A stretch of 64,000 nucleotides of DNA from Qipengyuania marisflavi (GCF_005884405.1 NZ_VCAO01000003.1:124001-188000); one strand, 5' to 3'; positions 16,733 to 25,846 are shown, counted from the stretch's first letter. Translations and numbers: made by a program. The notes: a model not told the origin generated them from the letters alone.

Positions 16733-17881
16733 ATGAATGCCATCAATGGCGGGGCCAACCGTATGCGCGGTTGGTTTCCGGATCGCGAATTTTTTATGCG
16801 CTCCGAGGGCCAGGTTCGCTTCATTACGCTATCTTCAAAGCTTCAGATCACCGCCGCAGCTATCACCGCCGCCGTATTGTTCGTGTGGGCAGTGTCGATG
16901 GCGGTCGCCGGATGGACGCAATATCGCGCCACGGCCGATCTGATCTCTCTGAACGACCGCGAGGCCAAGGTTGCCACGGCGGAAGACCGCGTCAACGCCT
17001 ATCGCGATGACATCGGTGCTGTTGCCAGCGATTTGCAGAATCGCCAGGAATTCATCGAAAACATGGTTTCGTCGCTGCCCGCAGACGCCAAAAGCGTCAC
17101 CAAGGTCAGCGATTCTTCGGGCGAAGCCGCTGCCACCGTCGACAAGGTCAGCGTCGCGATCCCAGAAGCTGCAGTGCTCGCCAAGGTCGAAGCGCGCCAG
17201 CTCGCCTTTGTCGAAGGGCTGACTCGCTATGCCGATTGGCGCACCACGCGCGCTGCCGATGCACTGCGCAAGCTTGGGCTTGATCCCAAGGCGATTATGC
17301 GCGGCAGCGACCGCCAGGCGATGGGTGGCCCGCTCGAAAAACTCTCGACCAATTCCGATGGCACCATTGATCCGCGCTTTGAACGCCTCGGCCTCAGCCT
17401 TGCGCGGATGTCGGCCCTTGAAGCGGGCCTTGCCGGGGTTCCGCAGGTCGAACCGGCCAGCCTTGAATTTATTTCTTCGGGCTTCGGTTTCCGCCGTGAC
17501 CCCTTCACCGGCGGCGGCGCAATGCACAGCGGCCTCGATTTCCGCGGTCCTACCGGCACCCCGATCTATGCCGCCTCGCGCGGACGGGTCAGCTTTGTTG
17601 GCAACAAATCGGGTTATGGCAAAGTGGTCGAGATCGATCACGGCAATGGCCTGATGACCCGCTATGCGCATATGTCGCGCTTCGCGGCCAAGCTGGGCCA
17701 GAAGGTTGGCGCAGGCGATACCATCGGTGCTATTGGCAGCACCGGCCGTTCAACCGGCCCGCACCTCCATTTCGAGGTTCGCATCAACAATCGTGCGGTC
17801 AACCCGCGCACATTCCTGGAGCAGGCTCCCGATGTTCTCAAAGAAATCCGACGAGCCCCACAGCTCGCCCTCGGCAAGTAA
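16733..17881 (+). CDS. M23 family metallopeptidase, membrane-anchored
   Basis: A 382-residue peptidoglycan endopeptidase with a cytoplasmic N-terminus, one membrane helix at about residues 45-65, a coiled coil (about 75-200) and a C-terminal LytM domain. The zinc ligands are intact: HSGLD (HxxxD) and HLHFE (HxH). The start is taken as ATG; a TTG nine bases upstream is possible. The bactofilin gene begins inside its last 50 bases, a pairing known in alphaproteobacteria where bactofilin positions the peptidase for cell-shape control. Confidence 0.92.
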   Translation: MNAINGGANRMRGWFPDREFFMRSEGQVRFITLSSKLQITAAAITAAVLFVWAVSMAVAGWTQYRATADLISLNDREAKVATAEDRVNAYRDDIGAVASDLQNRQEFIENMVSSLPADAKSVTKVSDSSGEAAATVDKVSVAIPEAAVLAKVEARQLAFVEGLTRYADWRTTRAADALRKLGLDPKAIMRGSDRQAMGGPLEKLSTNSDGTIDPRFERLGLSLARMSALEAGLAGVPQVEPASLEFISSGFGFRRDPFTGGGAMHSGLDFRGPTGTPIYAASRGRVSFVGNKSGYGKVVEIDHGNGLMTRYAHMSRFAAKLGQKVGAGDTIGAIGSTGRSTGPHLHFEVRINNRAVNPRTFLEQAPDVLKEIRRAPQLALGK

Positions 17882-18284
17882 TTCGGGGCGGATGATGGCC
17901 AGCAAAAGCAATTCGACCTTCTCGGTCCTGGGTTCCGATATTGCCGTAAAGGGCGATATCAAGGCCTCCGCAGACCTGCATATCGATGGCTCGGTCGAAG
18001 GCGACATCGCCTGCGCCAGTCTGGTGCAGGGTGAAACCAGCACGATTGCCGGGGCGATCACAGCAGAGCATGCCCGGCTGGCCGGATCGGTCGATGGATC
18101 GATCACCGCGCGCGAACTGGTCATCCTCAAAACCGCAAAGATCAAAGGCGACGTATTCTATGATGCGCTGACCATTGAACAGGGCGCGCAGGTCGAAGGC
18201 CGCTTCGCCCACCGCGATGCTCGCGCCGCTGCGGCCAAGCCGCAGACCGGCAGCGCCAAGCCAGAGCTTACCGTCGCGGGCTGA
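17832..18284 (+). CDS. Bactofilin
   Basis: A 150-residue cytoskeletal protein. After a Ser-rich flexible N-terminus the core from about residue 28 shows the beta-helix pattern typical of bactofilins (STFSVLGSDIAVKGDI, LHIDGSVEGDI, GSVDGSITARELVI, KIKGDVFYDALTIEQGA). It polymerises without nucleotides and scaffolds cell-wall enzymes at the membrane. The start ATG at 17832 lies inside the M23 gene in another frame (50-base overlap), a strong coupling sign. A second start near ATGATG at 17892 would remove the overlap but shorten the usual N-terminal tail. Confidence 0.92.
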   Translation: MFSKKSDEPHSSPSASNSGRMMASKSNSTFSVLGSDIAVKGDIKASADLHIDGSVEGDIACASLVQGETSTIAGAITAEHARLAGSVDGSITARELVILKTAKIKGDVFYDALTIEQGAQVEGRFAHRDARAAAAKPQTGSAKPELTVAG

Positions 18285-18311
18285 TTGCCTGGCAAGCACT
18301 GACGTACGACA

Positions 18312-18349
18312 AAAAACGCCGCCCCTGCATCAGCACGGGCGGCGTTTTT
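18312..18349 (+). terminator. Intrinsic terminator after the bactofilin gene
   Basis: A 13-bp perfect stem (AAAAACGCCGCCC paired with GGGCGGCGTTTTT) around a 12-base loop, ending in a T-run, 27 bases after the bactofilin stop. The A-run on the 5' side makes it bidirectional, so it may also end the convergent acyl-CoA ligase transcript. Confidence 0.92.
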
Positions 18350-18369
18350 GTGTCCGGCCTTCACTGCGA

Positions 18370-20055
18370 TCAGGCGGGCAGCACCTCGGCGCGCAGGGCC
18401 TTGCGGTCCAGCTTGCCGATCATCGTCTTGGGCAGTTCATCGCGGATCACCACTTCGGCCACCCGTTCATGCTTGCCGATGCGGGTGTTGAGCCATTCCT
18501 TCAGCTCCTCACCCGAAGCCGCAGCATCGGTGGCCAGGGTGATATAGGCGGCCGGCCGTTCGCCCTGATAATCATCGGGCCGCCCGATCACGAGCGCCTC
18601 TTTCACTGCCGGATGTTGCAGCAGCACCGCTTCGACCTGGCTGGGGAAGACCTTGAACCCGCCCACCGCGATCATGTCCTTGATGCGGTCGACAATCGCC
18701 ATGTAGCCATCGGCATCGATGGTGGCGACATCGCCGGTGCGCAGCCAACGTTCGCCATTATGCTCGGCAAATTCCGACGCGGCGGCTTCGGCCCGGTTCC
18801 AGTAACCGCCCATTACTTGCGGACCGCGCACGGCCAGCTCGCCCGGCTCGCCATCGGGGGCGAGCGATGTCGCGTCCTCTTTATCCAGCAGCAGGATCTG
18901 CGTTGCCGGCAGCGGCTGACCAATCGAGCCCGGCTTACGCAGGCCGTCATAGGGGTTGGAAGATACGACTCCTGAACTTTCGGTCAGGCCATATCCCTCG
19001 ACCAGCGGCACGCCGGTCGCGGCTTCGAATTTTTCGCGCAGTGGGCCGGGCATCGGTGCGCCGCCAGAAATACAGACCTTGAGCGAGGTCCAGTCAGTGG
19101 CGGCGAAATCGGGATGATCGACCAGCGCCTGAAACATCGTCGGTACGCCCGGAAAGGCTTTGGGCTGGCTGCGGGTGATCGCCGCCAGCACCTGTCCGGC
19201 ATCAAAGCGCGGCAGCATCACAATCTTGCCGCCGCGCACCACAGTGCGGTTGAGCACGCAGGTGTTGGCGAAGACATGGAACAGCGGCAGAGCGCCCATC
19301 ACGATATCGGGATCACTGCGATCAAACGGGTCGAGCATGTCGATTTGGATGGCATTGCTCGAAAGATTGGCGTGCGTCAGCATGGCGCCCTTGGGGGTGC
19401 CGGTGGTGCCGCCAGTATATTGCAGCAGCGCCAGATCGCTGGCAGCGGCGTCAGGCAGCTCTGGCGCGGCATCGCTCAGCCATTCGGTCCAGCGCGACAC
19501 GTCTGGCCGCTTGGGCATTTTGGCGAGCTGTTTGCGGCCCAGCGTACGCAGCGCCAGACCTTTCAGGCGGGGCAGCATATCGGCGAGGCCAATGACAGCG
19601 AGCATTTCCAGCGAGGAGCGGTCCAGCACTTCCACTGCAGTCGGCAGCAGCGCCGGCGCATCGAGCGTAACCAGCAACCGTGTGCCCGAATCCTCGACCT
19701 GATCGCTCAATTCCTCGGCAGAATAGAGCGGCGAGAAATTGACCACCACAGCCCCGGCCATCATCGCCCCGTAATAGGCCGAGATATAGGCAGGCACATT
19801 GGGCAGGAACAGGCCGACCCGGTCGCCCTTGCCGATCCCGCGCGACAGCAGACCGGCAGCGAATTGCTGCGCTTCGGCAAACAGCTGGCGATAGGTGAAC
19901 TCGCGCCCCAGAAATTCCGCCAGCACGGCGAGCGGCTGCGCCTGCGTCTGCCGCGCGAAAATCGCGTGAAGGGGTTCGGGCTTGATGCTCGAATTCCACG
20001 CGGTCGGGTGGGCATAGGGCGTGGGCGGCAGCGGGAAGCGCTTATTTACAACCAT
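18370..20055 (-). CDS. Long-chain fatty acid--CoA ligase (AMP-binding)
   Basis: A 561-residue acyl-adenylate-forming enzyme. The P-loop YTGGTTGTPKGAMLTH, the A5 motif VEGYGLTESSGV, the A7/A8 region LRTGDVATIDADGYMAIVDRIKDMI and the catalytic lysine segment KTMIGKLDRKALR are all present. It most resembles FadD-type long-chain ligases activating fatty acids for beta-oxidation or lipid synthesis; chain length is not predictable. It appears monocistronic, with terminators on both sides. Confidence 0.9.
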   Translation of the reverse strand: MVVNKRFPLPPTPYAHPTAWNSSIKPEPLHAIFARQTQAQPLAVLAEFLGREFTYRQLFAEAQQFAAGLLSRGIGKGDRVGLFLPNVPAYISAYYGAMMAGAVVVNFSPLYSAEELSDQVEDSGTRLLVTLDAPALLPTAVEVLDRSSLEMLAVIGLADMLPRLKGLALRTLGRKQLAKMPKRPDVSRWTEWLSDAAPELPDAAASDLALLQYTGGTTGTPKGAMLTHANLSSNAIQIDMLDPFDRSDPDIVMGALPLFHVFANTCVLNRTVVRGGKIVMLPRFDAGQVLAAITRSQPKAFPGVPTMFQALVDHPDFAATDWTSLKVCISGGAPMPGPLREKFEAATGVPLVEGYGLTESSGVVSSNPYDGLRKPGSIGQPLPATQILLLDKEDATSLAPDGEPGELAVRGPQVMGGYWNRAEAAASEFAEHNGERWLRTGDVATIDADGYMAIVDRIKDMIAVGGFKVFPSQVEAVLLQHPAVKEALVIGRPDDYQGERPAAYITLATDAAASGEELKEWLNTRIGKHERVAEVVIRDELPKTMIGKLDRKALRAEVLPA

Positions 20056-20106
20056 GTCAGTAACATGGCGGGTCCGAAGCCGCTGAGCAAGTGAAAAGCG
20101 GGCAAG

Positions 20107-20148
20107 AAAAAGGGCGAATGCCGCACATTAATTGCGCGCCATTCGCCC
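20107..20148 (-). terminator. Intrinsic terminator after trcR
   Basis: A 9-bp perfect inverted repeat (GGGCGAATG / CATTCGCCC) with a 19-base loop; read on the minus strand it is followed by TTTTTC, as expected for a Rho-independent terminator of the trcR transcript, before the next gene on that strand. Confidence 0.8.
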
Positions 20149-20196
20149 CATGATTTTCTGCGCCGCACAATGCATTGGATAATTTTTCGCGTGATA

Positions 20197-20904
20197 TCAG
20201 GCGGGCGGATCGCCAGCAGCTTCGGCGGCGCGCTTGGCTTCGAGCCATGCGGCGGCTTCAGCTTCCTGAGCGGCCTCGGCAACGGCTTTCTCGGTCGCGT
20301 CACGCTCTGCACGCAGCTCTTCGATCAGGCGTTCGCGATCGCTGCCCTGATCCGCCGCTGGCGCTTCGGCTTCGATGCCCGCCTTCTTGGCCGCCTTGGC
20401 AACCACGGCGTCAAGCTCGCGCTGCGAACACAGGCCCAGCGTCACCGGGTCTTTCGCCTGAATGTTCTGGATATTCCAATGGCTGCGGTCACGGATCGCG
20501 CCGATGGTGTTGCGGGTGGTGCCGATCAGCTTGGAAATCTGCGCATCGGTAATCTCGGCGTGATTGCGGATCAGCCAGGCGATGCCATCGGGCTTGTCCT
20601 GCCGCTTGGACACCGGGGTGTAACGCGGGCCCTTGGTGCGGCTGACCGCGACCGGTGCGCGCTGCATCTTGAGGCGGTATTCGGGGTCTTCCTGCCCGCG
20701 CGCAATTTCTTCCAGCGTCAACTCGCCTGCATGAACAGGGTCGCGGCCAGTGTATTTGCTGCTGGCGAGGTCATCGGCCATGGCCTGGACTTCGAGAATA
20801 TGGAGCCCGCAAAACTCGGCAATCTGTTCAAACGACAGGCCGGTTCCATCGACCAGCCAGGTGGCGGTCGCATGCGGCATCAGGGGCGTGGACTGGTCGG
20901 CCAT
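20197..20904 (-). CDS. trcR: Cell-cycle transcriptional regulator TrcR (DUF1013)
   Basis: A 235-residue protein with the DUF1013 core: GTGLSFEQIAEFCGLHILEVQ at the N-terminus and the helix-turn-helix-like EITDAQISKLIGTTRNTI at about 110-130, then a C-terminal Ala/Glu-rich coiled coil (about 165-235) longer than the minimum. In Caulobacter this family associates with core RNA polymerase and sigma-73 and affects cell-cycle transcription. The ATG at 20904 matches the family N-terminus. A strong hairpin sits 31 bases upstream in its leader. Confidence 0.9.
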   Translation of the reverse strand: MADQSTPLMPHATATWLVDGTGLSFEQIAEFCGLHILEVQAMADDLASSKYTGRDPVHAGELTLEEIARGQEDPEYRLKMQRAPVAVSRTKGPRYTPVSKRQDKPDGIAWLIRNHAEITDAQISKLIGTTRNTIGAIRDRSHWNIQNIQAKDPVTLGLCSQRELDAVVAKAAKKAGIEAEAPAADQGSDRERLIEELRAERDATEKAVAEAAQEAEAAAWLEAKRAAEAAGDPPA

Positions 20905-20927
20905 ATGGGTGTCTTTCAAGAGGTCCG

Positions 20928-20961
20928 AAAATAGAAGGGCCGCCCCTTGCGGAGCGGCCTT
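20928..20961 (-). terminator. GCAA-loop hairpin with U-rich tail just upstream of trcR
   Basis: On the minus strand a GC-rich stem of at least 9 bp with one G-U pair closes a GCAA tetraloop and is followed by TTCTATTTT. It has the form of an intrinsic terminator but stands immediately before the trcR start codon. The stem-loop core is identical to the hairpin after carD at 39635-39662. It could end a short upstream transcript or attenuate trcR. Confidence 0.65.
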
Positions 20962-21104
20962 ACGTAGAAGCGATGTAGGCGATGGCGCGCACTTCGGCAA
21001 GCTTTTCCCGCCTGCCGCACCTGCCCCAAACCTATTGCACGCTATTCGCCCTGAAGAACCGCAGCGCGCTTCGCAGTGCGGCATTGTTTGGTATAGCCCC
21101 CAGA

Positions 21105-21989
21105 ATGAACTCGAAACTTCGTTATTTCCTGCGATCCGCGATGCTAATGGCGAGCCCGTCACGCCGGGCCTGCCCCAATTGTGCGGGAAGCGGCCGTATT
21201 GTTTCGCGCAAATATGTGGTTACGGCGCTACGGCGCTGTAACGAATGCGCCTTGCTGTATCGCACTCCGACAGATCGGCCGGACGAAGCAGAGCGATTTT
21301 ACAACGAAAGCTATGAGCAGGGCACGGCTATGGATCTGCCTTCGCCGGCCGAACTTGAAGTGATGAAAGCCCAGCAATTCGGCGCGATGAACAATGATTA
21401 CACAAAATTCTCAGAGTTTCTCCGAGAATTGGAGGTGCCCAAGGGGGGGCGTCTCTTCGAATATGGATGTTCCTGGGGTTACGGCAGCTGGGTTTTCACG
21501 CAGCACGGCTACGATGTGAAAAGTTATGAAATAGCGCGCGACAGGCGTGAATATGGCGTGCACCATCTGGGCGTGAACCTGACCAATGATTTTGAGCGTT
21601 TCGTGAATGAGAATGCCGGGACATTCGATGCATTCTTCAGCTCTCACGTGCTTGAACATGTTCCCAGCCCCAGCGCGATCATTGATGCTGCGCTGAAGCT
21701 TCTCAAGCCGGGCGGAGTGCTCTTGTCCGTGGTGCCCAATGGCAGCGACAGCTGGCGGCGGGCCGATCCCGAATCCTGGCGGCAGCTTTGGGGAATGGTG
21801 CATCCCAATTTCATCGACGAACTCTATCTGACCCGCGCGCTGGGCAGTGTCTCATCGATTATCTGGGCATGGCCCGCGTCAATTGACGATGACGCGTTGG
21901 CGCACCTCAATACGGGCGCGGCGGGGACACAGCTGCTCGGAGCGCTCGACCGTTATGAACTTTTCGTCGCAGCGCGAAAACCACACTAG
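21105..21989 (+). CDS. Class I SAM-dependent methyltransferase with N-terminal zinc ribbon
   Basis: About 294 residues. A zinc-ribbon-like CPNC...CNEC pair precedes a Rossmann methyltransferase with motif I LFEYGCSWGYGSW and the post-IV SSHVLEHVPSPSAIIDAALKLLKPGG. Methyltransferases of this shape (Methyltransf_23 type) often act on sugars or lipids of surface polysaccharides; the substrate is unknown. No clear ribosome site precedes ATG 21105, and the frame stays open back to 20982, so the N-terminus is uncertain. It converges on the oxidoreductase gene with a 4-base overlap. Confidence 0.75.
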   Translation: MNSKLRYFLRSAMLMASPSRRACPNCAGSGRIVSRKYVVTALRRCNECALLYRTPTDRPDEAERFYNESYEQGTAMDLPSPAELEVMKAQQFGAMNNDYTKFSEFLRELEVPKGGRLFEYGCSWGYGSWVFTQHGYDVKSYEIARDRREYGVHHLGVNLTNDFERFVNENAGTFDAFFSSHVLEHVPSPSAIIDAALKLLKPGGVLLSVVPNGSDSWRRADPESWRQLWGMVHPNFIDELYLTRALGSVSSIIWAWPASIDDDALAHLNTGAAGTQLLGALDRYELFVAARKPH

Positions 21990-22996
21990 CCACCAGCCAC
22001 CTCGAGCACGATCTTGCCGATATGCGCGCCGCCTTCCATTCGCGCATGCGCTGCGGCGGCCTCTGCCAGCGGGAAGCTCTGGTCCATCACCGGGCTGATC
22101 GTCTTGTCTTCGAAGAGCGGCCAGGCGTGGTTGTAAATCTCGTCTGCAAGCAGCGCCTTGAACTCGTCAGGCCGCGCGCGCAGGGTGGAGCCGGTCAGCA
22201 TCAGCCGCTTGCGCATCACCGTGGCCATGTTGATTTCGGCTTTCAGGCCCCCCAGCACCGCGATGGTGACGTGCCGCCCGTCATCGGCAAGGCACTCCAG
22301 ATTGCGCGCGACATAATCGCCCGACACCATGTCGAGCACTACGTTAACGCCGCGCTTTTCGGTAAAAGAACCCACTTCCGCCACGAAATCCTGCGTTTTG
22401 TAATTGATCGCCAGATCGGCGCCCAGATCGCGGATCGCAGTGCATTTGTCGTCGCTGCCCGCTGTCGCGATGACCGTCAGGCCAAAGGCTTTGCCCAGCA
22501 TAATCGCCATCGTCCCGATCCCGCTGGTCCCGCCATGCACCAGCAGCGTCTCGCCATCGGCGGCCCAGCCGCGTTCGAAGACATTGTGCCAGACGGTGAA
22601 CAGCGTTTCGGGAATCGCCGCAGCTTGCTGCAATGTCATTTCGCGCGGGACCTGCAGGCAGTGCGCGGCTTTGGCGAGGCAGTATTCGGCATAACCGCCG
22701 CCCGTCACCAGCGCGCAGACGCGCCGATCGAGCATTTCGGGCGCAACACCCTCACCAATCGCCACCACAACACCGGATATTTCCAGTCCGGGGATTGGCG
22801 ATGCGCCGGGCGGTGCGGGATAAAAGCCCTGACGCTGGATCACATCGGGCCGATTGACCCCGGCCCAGGCCACCCGGACCAGCACATCGCCCGCTCCGGG
22901 CGTGGGTACAGGCAGCGTTTCAGCCCTGAACACATCGGGTCCCCCCGGTGAATCAAACCCCATCGCAACCATCGTTTGCGGCAATAAATCAGCCAA
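21986..22996 (-). CDS. NAD(P)H:quinone oxidoreductase, zinc-less MDR family (PIG3-like)
   Basis: A 336-residue medium-chain dehydrogenase/reductase. GVNRPDVIQRQGFYPAPPGASPIPGLEISGV marks the PIG3/QOR subgroup (the motif is split here only by reading), and HGGTSGIGTMAI is the NADP-binding loop. No catalytic or structural zinc ligands are visible. It likely reduces quinones or enones. TTG at 22996 is chosen because GGGGGG lies six bases upstream; the next in-frame ATG (22972) has no ribosome site. Confidence 0.88.
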   Translation of the reverse strand: MADLLPQTMVAMGFDSPGGPDVFRAETLPVPTPGAGDVLVRVAWAGVNRPDVIQRQGFYPAPPGASPIPGLEISGVVVAIGEGVAPEMLDRRVCALVTGGGYAEYCLAKAAHCLQVPREMTLQQAAAIPETLFTVWHNVFERGWAADGETLLVHGGTSGIGTMAIMLGKAFGLTVIATAGSDDKCTAIRDLGADLAINYKTQDFVAEVGSFTEKRGVNVVLDMVSGDYVARNLECLADDGRHVTIAVLGGLKAEINMATVMRKRLMLTGSTLRARPDEFKALLADEIYNHAWPLFEDKTISPVMDQSFPLAEAAAAHARMEGGAHIGKIVLEVAGG

Positions 22997-23107
22997 TCGT
23001 GCCCCCCGTCAGCCCCTGCTGGCACCGTGGCATCAAGGCCACGAAGCGGTGCAATACCGCGCACCCCCGTTGACAGCAACCGCGCAAACAGGCGAAATCC
23101 GCACTGC

Positions 23108-23308
23108 ATGGAAGACGATGACCGTCCACGCCCCCGAGGCGACGCTGCTGGCAGACTGGCGGGCGAGGATCTCGCGCCCTACTCGCTTGACGAGTTGGAC
23201 TTGCGGATTGCGCTGCTCAAGGCAGAAATCGCGCGAGTGGAAAGCCACCGGATCAAGGCCGCCGCGCACCGCGATGCTGCCGATGCGCTGTTCGGCCGGA
23301 AGGAATAG
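23108..23308 (+). CDS. DUF1192 family small protein
   Basis: A 66-residue protein with a charged N-terminus and the DUF1192 core LAPYSLDELDLRIALLKAEI, followed by a helical HRDAADALF end. This small family is conserved in alphaproteobacteria and has no known function; the heptad pattern suggests a short coiled coil. It diverges from the quinone oxidoreductase and lies upstream of clpA, where clpS often sits in other genomes. Confidence 0.8.
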   Translation: MEDDDRPRPRGDAAGRLAGEDLAPYSLDELDLRIALLKAEIARVESHRIKAAAHRDAADALFGRKE

Positions 23309-23434
23309 CCGGTGGGGGGGCTGAAACTTCCGCCTCCGCAAACCATATCGGTCGTGCATACAGCTTTGGCTAACGCTCTGCGCCTAAGCTGCCCCTTGCT
23401 CGCCATTTGCGAGTCTCGACGAAAGACCCTTTGA

Positions 23435-25846
23435 ATGCCCAGCTTTGCCCAGAATCTTGAAAAGACCCTTCACGCCGCGTTGGCCGATGCGGGCGAACGG
23501 CGCCATGAATACGCCACGCTCGAACATCTGCTGCTGGCGCTGATCGACGATGAAGATGCGGCGCAGGTGATGGCGGCCTGCGGGGTCGATAATGCCGAAC
23601 TGGGCGCTGTGGTGACGCAATATCTGGAACAGGAATACCAGAGCCTGAAGGCCGATGAAGTGTCCGATCCGCAGCCCACCGCGGGCTTCCAGCGGGTGAT
23701 CCAGCGCGCAATCCTGCATGTCCAGTCATCGGGCAAGGATACCGTTACCGGCGCCAATGTGCTGGTCGCGCTGTTCTCCGAACGCGACAGCTATGCGGTC
23801 TATTTCCTCCAGCAACAGGATATGAGCCGTCTCGATGCGGTCAGCTATATCAGCCACGGCATCGGCAAGGGCGGCAAGCAGATCGAAACGCGGTCCGAAA
23901 AGGCTGGCGGCGAAGATGCGCAGACCGATGGCGAGGACAAGGAGGGCGGCAAGGGCAAGAAGGAAACCGCGCTCGACCAGTTCACGGTCAATCTGAACAA
24001 AAAGGCCGAGGCCGGCAAAGTCGATCCGCTGATTGGCCGCGGCCCCGAAGTCGACCGCACAATCCAGATCCTGTGCCGCCGGTCCAAGAACAACCCGCTT
24101 TATGTCGGTGATCCCGGCGTCGGCAAAACCGCCATTGCGGAAGGGCTGGCGCGCAAGATCGTCGAAGGCGAAGTGCCCGAAGTGCTCAAGGATGCGGTGA
24201 TCTACTCGCTCGACATGGGTTCGCTGCTGGCGGGCACACGCTATCGCGGCGATTTCGAGGAACGGCTGAAGCAGGTCGTGAACGAGCTGGAGGGGATGCC
24301 TGACGCGGTGCTGTTCATTGATGAAATTCACACGGTGATTGGCGCCGGGGCCACCAGCGGCGGGGCGATGGACGCGTCCAATCTGCTCAAGCCCGCACTG
24401 TCCAGCGGGGCGATCCGCTGCGTCGGGTCGACCACCTATAAGGAATTCCGCAATCACTTCGAAAAGGATCGCGCGCTGCTGCGCCGGTTCCAGAAAATCG
24501 ATGTGAACGAACCCACGGTGGAGGATACGATCAAGATCCTCAAAGGTCTGAAAAGCGCCTTCGAAGACCATCACAAGGTGAGCTATACCGCCGATGCGCT
24601 GAAAACTGCGGTCGAGCTGTCGGCGCGCTACATCAATGATCGCAAATTGCCCGACAAGGCCATCGACGTGATCGACGAAGTTGGTGCGATGCAGATGCTG
24701 GTCCCGCCCAGCCGCCGCAAGAAGAAGATCACCGCCAGGGAAATCGAAGCGGTCATCGCCACCATGGCGCGGATCCCGCCCAAGAATGTGTCCAGCGATG
24801 ACAAGCGCGCACTGGAAAATCTTGAGCGTGACCTGAAACATGTGGTGTTTGGCCAGGATGCGGCGGTCAAGCGCCTCTCCACCGCCATGAAGCTGAGCCG
24901 TGCGGGCTTGCGCGATCCGGACAAGCCGATTGGCAGCTTCCTGTTTTCCGGCCCCACCGGCGTCGGCAAGACCGAAGTCGCCCGCCAGCTCGCCAGCATT
25001 ATGGGCATCGAGCTGAAACGCTTCGATATGTCCGAATATATGGAACGCCACAGCGTCAGCCGCCTGATCGGCGCACCTCCGGGCTATGTCGGCTATGATC
25101 AGGGCGGTCTGCTGACCGATGCCATCGACCAGAATCCGCATTGCGTGCTGCTGCTCGACGAGATCGAGAAGGCGCATCCCGATCTGTTCAATATCCTGTT
25201 GCAGGTGATGGATAATGGCCGCCTGACCGATCACCACGGCAAGACGGTAGATTTCCGCAATGTCGTGCTGATCATGACCACCAATGCTGGCGCTGCCGAT
25301 ATGGCCAGCCAGGGCATCGGATTTGGCGATGTATCCAAGGAAGACGCCAGCGAGGAAGCCGTGAAGCGGATGTTCACGCCGGAATTCCGCAACCGCCTCG
25401 ATGCGATTGTCCCGTTCAACTATCTGGGCAAGAACACCGTCGCGCGTGTGGTCGACAAGTTCATCCTGCAGCTGGAATTGCAGTTGACCGAACAGAATGT
25501 CGATATCCAGTTCGACAAGGATGCGCGCAGCTGGCTGGCCGACAAGGGCTATGACCGTCTCTATGGCGCACGCCCGATGGGCCGCCTGATCCAGGAGAAG
25601 ATCAAGCAGCCGCTGGCCGAGGAATTGCTGTTCGGCAAGCTCGCCAAGGGCGGCGAGGTCCAGGTTGGCGTAAAGGACGGCAAGCCCAGTTTCGAGCTAA
25701 CCCCGGCCCCGCCCAATGCCAAGAAAACTACCAAGAAAAAGAAGAAGCCTGCTGCGGCCAAACTGGAAGCTAAATCGGTAAGCAAACCCGATGCTGATGC
25801 TGGCGGCACCGGCAACGGCGATGGCAAGGATGGCAGCGAAAGCTGA
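23435..25846 (+). CDS. clpA: ATP-dependent Clp protease ATP-binding subunit ClpA
   Basis: An 803-residue AAA+ unfoldase with the N-domain at about 1-140, D1 Walker A GDPGVGKT and Walker B VLFIDEIH, D2 Walker A GPTGVGKT and Walker B VLLLDEIEKAH. The ClpP-binding IGF-type loop should lie in QGIGFGD. Two oddities: an acidic/lysine insert after the N-domain (about 150-180) and a lysine-rich then Gly/Asp-rich tail after residue 760 that E. coli ClpA lacks. No clpS gene is adjacent. Confidence 0.95.
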   Translation: MPSFAQNLEKTLHAALADAGERRHEYATLEHLLLALIDDEDAAQVMAACGVDNAELGAVVTQYLEQEYQSLKADEVSDPQPTAGFQRVIQRAILHVQSSGKDTVTGANVLVALFSERDSYAVYFLQQQDMSRLDAVSYISHGIGKGGKQIETRSEKAGGEDAQTDGEDKEGGKGKKETALDQFTVNLNKKAEAGKVDPLIGRGPEVDRTIQILCRRSKNNPLYVGDPGVGKTAIAEGLARKIVEGEVPEVLKDAVIYSLDMGSLLAGTRYRGDFEERLKQVVNELEGMPDAVLFIDEIHTVIGAGATSGGAMDASNLLKPALSSGAIRCVGSTTYKEFRNHFEKDRALLRRFQKIDVNEPTVEDTIKILKGLKSAFEDHHKVSYTADALKTAVELSARYINDRKLPDKAIDVIDEVGAMQMLVPPSRRKKKITAREIEAVIATMARIPPKNVSSDDKRALENLERDLKHVVFGQDAAVKRLSTAMKLSRAGLRDPDKPIGSFLFSGPTGVGKTEVARQLASIMGIELKRFDMSEYMERHSVSRLIGAPPGYVGYDQGGLLTDAIDQNPHCVLLLDEIEKAHPDLFNILLQVMDNGRLTDHHGKTVDFRNVVLIMTTNAGAADMASQGIGFGDVSKEDASEEAVKRMFTPEFRNRLDAIVPFNYLGKNTVARVVDKFILQLELQLTEQNVDIQFDKDARSWLADKGYDRLYGARPMGRLIQEKIKQPLAEELLFGKLAKGGEVQVGVKDGKPSFELTPAPPNAKKTTKKKKKPAAAKLEAKSVSKPDADAGGTGNGDGKDGSES

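Noticed and set aside
23726..25237. A 503-codon open frame antisense to clpA
   Set aside because: Opposite a universally conserved gene; no recognisable protein features.
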